A program made the position numbers and the translations under genes. Positions 57,003 to 64,000 of a stretch of DNA of 64,000 nucleotides are shown here, piece by piece. The notes beneath the pieces are model-generated. The model did no database searches and had not been told where the DNA came from. It saw nothing but the letters and a program-made list of their open reading frames with translations. Numbering within the stretch: the stretch's first letter is position 1; the number at the start of each line of letters is the position of its first letter. The DNA is from Coprinus comatus (taxonomy: Eukaryota > Basidiomycota > Agaricomycetes > Agaricales > Agaricaceae), in the NCBI GenBank assembly GCA_034638255.1, contig JAWPGT010000016.1, forward strand, positions 434,001 to 498,000. The letters are read 5' to 3'.

Positions 57003-60000
57003 GTCTGCAAACAGACAGATAGTATATGTCGAAGGGTGTTGACAGTGGTAGAGAAAGGAAGCAGACACAACATCCTGGATGGGGTAGAGCCTTATATATA
57101 CTTGTCCTTCAGGAAACATCCGCAAGAAGGATCAACCATTACCTGATTGATATGTGCGCCCGTGTTGTGCCCGTGTCCCGACTGCTGGAGGCAAGCAGCT
57201 AAAATTTAAACATGACTAATGTATTCTCAAGTCGTGTATAGATACCGGCGTTCATTTGTTACTATAGTAAGCATCAGGGTGATGTTATCTCGGTCAAAAC
57301 AGTCGTAAGGCTGTCGTAACTTGAATCCTCACAGAACATATAGAGGCACCTTGGCTTAAAATTTCCTCAGGTGGGAAAAAGGGATGTTTGATAATACACG
57401 TAACAAGACGAAAATGAAAAATTTACTCTCCTCAGCCTCATGGCAACACATGGACACACAAGGAGCAACATCTATCGAATAAGGAAGACAAAGCAAGGAG
57501 TGGTCATATATTTGATGATGTGTAAATGTAGATATTTTAGGAAAGCACCAAACCTGCCCAAAACCAGTGGCACCCGACATCCGATGATGCGCAGGGTGAA
57601 CCACAACCCTGGGAGTGGGTAGCAAACGCATTGGAGTTTTTGAAATTATGCATGGATACACAGGCGCCCTAATTGACACTTCTATGTCTGAACGTATTGC
57701 GTTTGGCAAGGTATTATTTATACCGCCACTTGATTGCCGTTTGCCTTTTGACCAATAGCGTTCTCGAAATTTCATTTTTACTTCACATCAGCAAAGTCAG
57801 CATCAAGTGATTCTCTGGGGATATTAAAAGATAGAAAAACGGCCGCCGCTGCTGGAAGATTTAAAGAATGCTTCTGACATTGGTTCGATCACAAGTATAC
57901 CATTCCCATATTCTCAGGCTCTCTACCACGAGGCATACTAGTATGATAACAACGTTGACGATGCTTTAGGACATCTGAGTAACGGTTTTGTGATCTGGAA
58001 CCCCTAGCAAGTCCAAATGCTGGTACGATGTTGAGATGCTGGAGCGCAGACCAGCCAAAATACATTGATAAGGCATGGATGGAGTGAGATTTGACTGCAA
58101 AAGGCCACCATGATTTGCCACCAACCTGCCACGGATAGATACTTGCCATGTTGCACTCACGTAAAGATTGTCTTGGATAACCAAATCGGTAAGGGTCAGA
58201 CAACAGTCGTGTCACCAGGTCATGCGGCTGACGGATTGACAAATTATTTATAATTATACATTCCGCTCTTGACCTCTTTAGTTCAAACTTTCACATGTTG
58301 AGATCTGTGTATACGGTTTGAACCGAATAGAACTAATATACGACAACCGCGATACAAGTAGTTGATTCCAGTTATGTATGTTCAACGATCAACCTGAGAA
58401 CTTGGGTAAAATCATAGCTCCTAACTGAGAAGTGGCGTCTGCGTCGACGAATTTCCGAAGTCTTTCGGGGAAAGAGCGCAAGAGAATGGATATATTCTAT
58501 AGTGATATATTTATCCCTAGTATGGTATGTACCTTCATTTCAAGCTTAAGTTCTTGAAGGCGCGTAAATGGAAATTAATCCCCAGATCTGCGGGGTAATA
58601 ATTCTCATCACATAGTACTACTCCACTGTTATTTTTAGTTTTATTTCTAGGCCGCTGCTACTACCAGTTGACTACTTCTTAAGACAGACTCACTAGAAGT
58701 CCAAATCAGAAGAAGTCGAACCCTTTCGGCTCATCATGAGAATGTTGCCTTGTGCCTCCTAGGATCGACATCCAAGCCACAATTGCTCATTAAGCATATG
58801 AAGTTTTCGAAGTTTTGGTGGAATTGAAATAATTAGGTGGCGAAAGTGGTCTAATTGACAAAAGCAAGAGGGATTAATCATAACTACTTGCATTTTATTA
58901 CCATATTCCGTCACGCATGAAATTGATAGGTTGAATCACAGGCAAGTCGAATAAATGCTTTGCGTTAAATGGAGGCTATCTACACCGAAAAAGATGGAAG
59001 AGAATTTTCATAGTATAGAACGTGTAAGGGACACCTTTAAAACAGACGTGACATTTGGACACAGAGTAGAACCTAGAAGTTAAACTCATTTATAAACTAT
59101 TAATAAATTATGTACATTGTAACCACAGTACATGTATTTTAAGTACAGGAAAAAGAAGGTAGCAAAGTAGCTCGACAACGACGTTCGTTCCCGTCATTTT
59201 CTGTCCTCATAAACGAGCATGCCGTGCGCACAGAAAGCCAGTTCCTCCATTACGTACCAGTTGGCAAACAAGACTCTTCCAAGTAAGGTATTCCCAGGTG
59301 TTGGTTCGAGCCCAGCAAGGGGCAGTTTAAATTTTGAGGTGTTGGACTTGTTATCCCTTCCGACTCCTTCATTAACATAAATCCTCTGTTTTCAATGCGG
59401 CTGAGCTCACTGTAATACAAGGCTACGGCCTTTATTTTGAAACATCCCTACTTGTCATTTTGAAGACAGAGTCTGAACGTTGAATTTCCAACTTATTGTT
59501 TCAGAAAAATAGATGACTCGGAAAGACCCAGAAACGAAAACGATCTGAACCGCACTCGTCTCTGAAGAGGTCAGATTGTTTGTGATCATAATTCTTGTTG
59601 TCCTGATTCCCTGGGAAGCGTTGCATTTAGAAATATATTCTACTGTTCGGGTCACAACATGGGGTTAGATCATCGAATGAATGGCCTGTGTAATGAGAGA
59701 ATTGTAATTTGCTGTAGAACAGAACCTGGACTATGTTCACCCCAGGCTCACCCCGTAAATTGATGTGTGAGTCACGTGTAATATGTAATCCAAATGGCTC
59801 AATAGTTCAACGTCAACAAGGATTTATATACACCCAGCATTCAGATGTTCAACAATTACATATAACCAACGACTCTTGAGCACGATAAGAGATCACTATG
59901 TATGTGTTCCAGTAGGCACGCTTTTTCTCGTTGGGTTAGCATAGCGGAATAACCGGCCCGTCATACCGCAACGGACCGCCAGTCCCGGCGCTCGTGTCTT

Positions 60001-60300
60001 TGTTCTTTGCTTTGGACCACCTTTGTGATGTGCTATTCAAGTGTTGCTCCCACAAGTCCTCCGGTAGATCATCGGCCTAATGGTCTTATTTGTTCCATAA
60101 ATGTTCAAAAGGTCATGGGTTCTTCCTATCTACAAATTCCGGGAGACTTCACAGCTCCAGGCTCAAGTTCAACGTTCAACGTTCAACCTACTTTTAACTC
60201 TATCCTTTAACTTAACTCGATCCCGAACTCCCAGCTCGAACTTACAAACGTACAAACTCGCAACTCAAATCTTACCTTTAACTGCTTTAACCTTAGCACG
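57003..60300. other. intergenic, 3.3 kb
   Basis: Largest gap in the window. Two minus-strand frames of 117-139 codons (57356-57775, 57889-58242) have no domain, odd composition and no spliced partners, so they are not called. Near 60061-60132 there is a weak tRNA-like stretch, rejected as a gene. Confidence 0.5.
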
Positions 60301-62425
60301 ATGTCAACCTACGCACCTTCTCCACCCCCTCTACCAAATCCACTTCAAACGAAATCTGATCTGAGCAAGTTCTTGAAAACACTGATTCATCCTTTGACTC
60401 TACCTACACATTCTTCACCTGGATGTGCTTTGATCCATCTGGGTTATACAGCTACTCATTATGATGAAACTGCTGCGTTACTCGAAGGGTTTTCAAGGCC
60501 TATCTGGGGATTGGCTTCACTTTTAGCTGGATCATCTAATTCTAGTATTACTGAAGAAGATAGTGAAGAGTATGCACAACGATGGGCTACAGGTTTGGGG
60601 AATGGTACCAACCCTAATGGAGAGGAATTTTGGGGTAATATGAGGGATAAGGATCAAAGAATGGTAGAATGTAGTGCTATTGGATTTGCCTTGGCAGTCG
60701 CAAAGGATAAAATCTGGGATAAGATGAGTGATGAAGGAAAATTAAATTTGGAGAATTGGTTGGGTGGAATGAACGATAAAGAGATGCCGAACACGAATTG
60801 GTTATGGTTTCGCGTGCGTATTTTGTCACAAATTAGATATAATAGGCTGGTTTTTTATTTGATGTATAGGTGTTCGCAAACTTAGGTCTCCAGAAAGTAG
60901 GATCGAAGAAATACGACGGAAAACGAATGAAAGCCGATCTCAACCACTTGGATACGTTCTACATCGGCGATGGTTGGTCTCGCGATGGGCCGGAAGGTGT
61001 AATTCAACTAGATTACTATTCATCGTCATTTGCTATCCAATTTGCGCAGCTCGTGTATTCCAGATTGGCGCAGGATGAAGATCCAGAGAGGTGTGAAGAG
61101 TATAGGAATCGGGCTAAGAAGTTTGGATTGGATTTCGTTCATTATTTCGATGAACAGGGTACGTACGTTATTCATTTTATTTTGTATTCACATTGTAACA
61201 ATTTCAACTTTGATTTATGAATACAGGAAGGGCAATTCCATTTGGAAGGAGTATGACGTATCGATTCGCAATGTCCTCCTTTTGGGGTGCATACGCATTC
61301 GCCTCCACGCCAACAAACAACCTCCAACCTCCGTACCCATTAACTTGGGGTCAAATCAAAGGTCTTCAACTTCGTAACGTCCGTTACTGGGCTTCCCAAC
61401 CGGGTGCATACAACCCCGATGGAACTTTGACTATCGGATACTGTTATCCCAATCACAACATGACGGAAAATTATAACTCTCCAGGTTCACCTTATTGGTG
61501 TTGTAAGAGCTTTATTACCTTGTCTTTGGACGACAATCATCCGTTTTGGAAAGCCGATGAAGAACCTTTGGGTGTTGTCGAGAGTGTTAAATTCTTGAAG
61601 CATCCGTTACATATCATGGTCAATAGGGGTGGTCATGCGTTTTTACTTTCATCGGGTCAACAATGCTCGTATGCTGTCAAACAAAGTGCAGCTAAGTATG
61701 GAAAATTCGCTTACTCTGCTGCATTTGGGTATTCTGTTCCTGTGGGATCTCTGACACTCGAAGAATATGGTGCCGATTCCACATTGGCTTTGAGCGATGA
61801 TGACGGGGACACTTGGAAGGTTAGGAGAGTAACTAAGGAGGCTAGAATTGTTTGGGCTGACGAGGGTAAAGGAGAAGGGAAATGGTTGAGAAGCATGTGG
61901 TACCCTTGGGAAGGTGTTCAAGTTGAGACTTGGTTAGTTCCTCCTAGTCAAGAAGGTGAACGATGGTATGTAAGGGTGCATAGGATTAGAAACAGTAGTG
62001 GAAGGAAGTTGATTTCGGCGGAAGGAGGGTGGGCTCTTTACGGTCAAGGCGAAGATGGCAGGGCTTTAGCGAACAACGGCGACGAGGAAAGCGAAGAGTT
62101 CGGCATTTGGGAGAGTGACAGGGTAGCTAGAGCGGTTTCAAAAGCTGGTGTATCAGGTGTAATAGATCTGCCAGTGGGGAATTTGAAAGGAGGGAATAGG
62201 AAGGGGAAAGTGATGAGAATGGATGCTAATACTAATTTAATGGTTGCGAGATCGGTATTACCTCTCCTTATGGGTGAACATTATCCGACAGACGAGGATG
62301 AATGGATTGCAGTTGGCGTTTTTGGGTTACCTGCCGAAGGACACGAAGGAGCCAAAGGATGGTTGGATGGGTGGAAGAAGAGGCCGGTTTTGTCTCGGGG
62401 TCTTGACGAGTACCTTGGCAATTGA
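60301..62425 (+). CDS. DUF2264 protein, 666 aa
   Basis: Large cytosolic-type protein of the DUF2264 family, whose role is unknown though its fold resembles alpha/alpha toroid carbohydrate-acting proteins. Exons: 60301-60813, 60870-61158, 61227-62425, in phase, 667 codons including stop. Family landmarks: [20 protein letters not shown] and [11 protein letters not shown] near residues 48-80, [58 protein letters not shown] and [19 protein letters not shown]. Then come [29 protein letters not shown] and the beta-rich C-terminal third. The start [14 protein letters not shown] is followed directly by the conserved helical core. No defects. No signal peptide or membrane segment seen. Neighbouring regions give no functional clue. 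Confidence 0.93.
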
Positions 62426-63423
62426 GGTGATTGTGTATTCCAAAGTGTATAGGTATTGGGAGAATAAATCATTGTCTGAGAAACTCTGGAACTATTTCAT
62501 CTCTGATTGGTCATGGTGAGCATGAGGAGAGAACAAGGAGAGAAGGACACATCAACTTCGGCAAGCTCTTTGATAATGATACATGTTGGGTGTGGCGTCT
62601 GCTGGGCGGTGGGGGGAGTATTATTCGGCATAAACAAAACATAACAGGGGCATCAATTAATTTGTTACAAATAGGAGTATACGCCCAAAATGGAAAAGAG
62701 GACATGGAATTCCATTAGTTGGGTAAGGAGTATGGGGATTTTGACCAGCTCCTAAGGAGTTTTAACTTGATGGTTGAGCTCAAATATGATTCTAGTGGTG
62801 ATAACTCATTTATTATTGTCGAGAAGTGATGGGATCCGAGGAATCATGGCAACCGATCAAGATGTGATTGTCGAGGAAGTCACAACGACTCACCAATTGG
62901 GGTAGACGGGCAGCCTGGCATACTTAGTGCACGTTTCCAGGGACAGTGGTACAATACACAAAATGCTACAATACGGTCACCACCTGTCACCACTGACAAC
63001 AAGGTCGGCCTAAAGCGATGTTTCCGGGTCCCGGGGTGCAGAGAAAATGCAGGTAAAACTTTTATCATATACTATACACGCTGTCGGAGTTCAATAATAA
63101 CTGGCAAACTTCTATGCGTGTGGTGCGAGTGTTCTCCACAGATCAATAAACGTCACAAACGTAGAAGAATGATGTGATTGAGTTCGTCATCGTGGACGAA
63201 TGGGGATGAAGAGAAGCAGAACAAGGGTAGTTTTTGTTTTTTTTAGGCAGGAGTAATGCAGGGTCGCTGATCGGACATGGGATTTAATTATGCGCTGGAG
63301 AGTCGACGCTCGGTTTCCTTGCTTGATGGATTGGGACTTCTCTAAATCGAAAACGCTGGTCGAAAGCAATTGATTTGCGCACATTCATCTTCTGCAGCCA
63401 GGAGAACAACTTGTGAGTTAGCC
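62426..63423. other. intergenic
   Basis: No gene supported. Confidence 0.5.
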
Positions 63424-64000
63424 TCAGTCTCGTTCTTTCGATTTCATTGACGATGGCAGGGCACCTAATAGTTGCTCAACGTTCATTCTTTGAGTCTTCC
63501 ATTCTACCAAATTTCTACCATCAGTCGGGCCTCGCAAAGTTAGCTCTTGATCTTTTACGGTTATTTCGCCGCCCTGCTTATCCACGACCATAACTAGCTT
63601 TTTCATTTCCACTCAATCCAACGTCGGCGGGTGCGCTTTTTCTTTCTGCGCGAAGTTTCTGCACGTACTGATAAAGCTCAACTAGCCTTGTCCACGCCAA
63701 TGGACTCCTCGACAGGTGTGTTTTGATTCTTACCAGTCATACCTTTTTCGCTTCCTTACGTTGTTTCTTTTCTGTTTCATTGAACGATACTCCACCCCGT
63801 GTCTCACAGGTGTCCCGATTTCTCCGAGCGATAACCAACAAAGCTCTACAGACTCCTTCACCATTACCAGTTCTATCGTAGGGGATGGAACTGAAGCCTC
63901 TGTTTCACTTCCATTTGCATCGTCATCACCATCATCGTTCCCAAACATACCACCAACTTCAGTTGTATCCTCGGTTCCCATACTGACATCGCTATCGACA
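63424..64000 (-). CDS. part of an unrecognised spliced gene at the right edge
   Basis: On the minus strand a frame open to the window edge reads DSDVSMGTEDTTEVGGMFGN, then an acidic DDGDDDANGSETEAS run, then ELVMVKESVELCWLSLGEIG, and ends near KQKRNNVRKRKRYDW, where a GTAAGA donor (about 63735) may follow. Downstream, a separate frame reads TRLVELYQYVQKLRAERKS near 63680, and another starts MEMKKLVMVVDKQGGEI near 63612 and ends at 63424. I could not join these in phase with certainty. The N-terminal part probably lies outside the window. Acidic and basic runs suggest an intracellular regulatory or RNA-related protein, but no family can be assigned. Confidence 0.35.

Noticed and set aside
57356..58242. 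minus-strand frames of 117 and 139 codons
   Set aside because: No domain, no splice partners, no second copy in the window, composition unlike the real exons.
59935..60000. A-box-like TTAGCATAGCGG followed by a GC-rich segment
   Set aside because: No B box and no acceptor stem; not a tRNA.
60061..60132. tRNA-like stretch (short pairing ends GTAGAT/ATCTAC, GGCCTAATGG, GGTCATGGGTTC)
   Set aside because: The D, anticodon and T arms do not pair properly and the T loop lacks a normal TTCGA core. At most a tRNA relic.

Overview
The window looks like nuclear DNA of a basidiomycete fungus, most likely an Agaricomycete. Genes are dense with short introns (mostly 50-80 nt, GT-AG, one likely GC-AG), the DNA is moderately AT-rich, and several families are typical of mushrooms: an F-box protein opening LPAEIW, a DUF6533 seven-helix protein, a lineage-expanded kinase-like family, CYP64-clan-like P450s and a cellular reverse-transcriptase-related (rvt) gene. 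I cannot name a species.

Layout. 1-5.6 kb: left-edge F-box gene fragment, then two tandem P450s (516 aa each, nearly the same exon lengths). 5.6-18.7 kb: a duplicated zone on the minus strand. Two DUF1275 (YoaK-like) membrane-protein genes, each with homologous flanks, bracket two adjacent copies of a kinase-like gene: one looks disabled (A), one intact at 419 aa (B). Decayed copies of the same kinase gene lie at 6.5-7.2 kb (C) and 25.9-27.0 kb (D). 20-25.5 kb: housekeeping genes, COP9 signalosome subunit 5 and ribosomal protein eL20, followed by the DUF6533 gene. 27.5-32.3 kb: an SRPK-like kinase gene with one apparent frameshift, then a secreted aldose 1-epimerase-like gene. 32.5-35.4 kb: the rvt gene (about 925 aa), with a TATA box and a perfect GCN4/CPC1-type TGAGTCA site upstream.

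37.8-57.0 kb: a P450 locus. Three closely related P450 genes lie here, one forward and two reverse. The first two form an inverted pair enclosing an MFS transporter (with an extraordinary Ser/His-repeat N-terminal region) and a low-complexity, probably nuclear protein. All three P450s share two consecutive 8-nt microexons. This could be a small oxidation/export cluster, but that is inference. 60.3-62.4 kb: an intact DUF2264 protein; a fragment of another gene runs off the right edge.

Caution: several otherwise intact genes carry exactly one small indel (kinase A, the SRPK-like gene, two P450s), and the MFS 5' region and the nuclear protein gene show frame changes. Either recent pseudogenes are common here or the assembly has residual indel errors. 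Exon limits were worked out by eye from splice signals, reading phase and comparison between paralogues inside the window.
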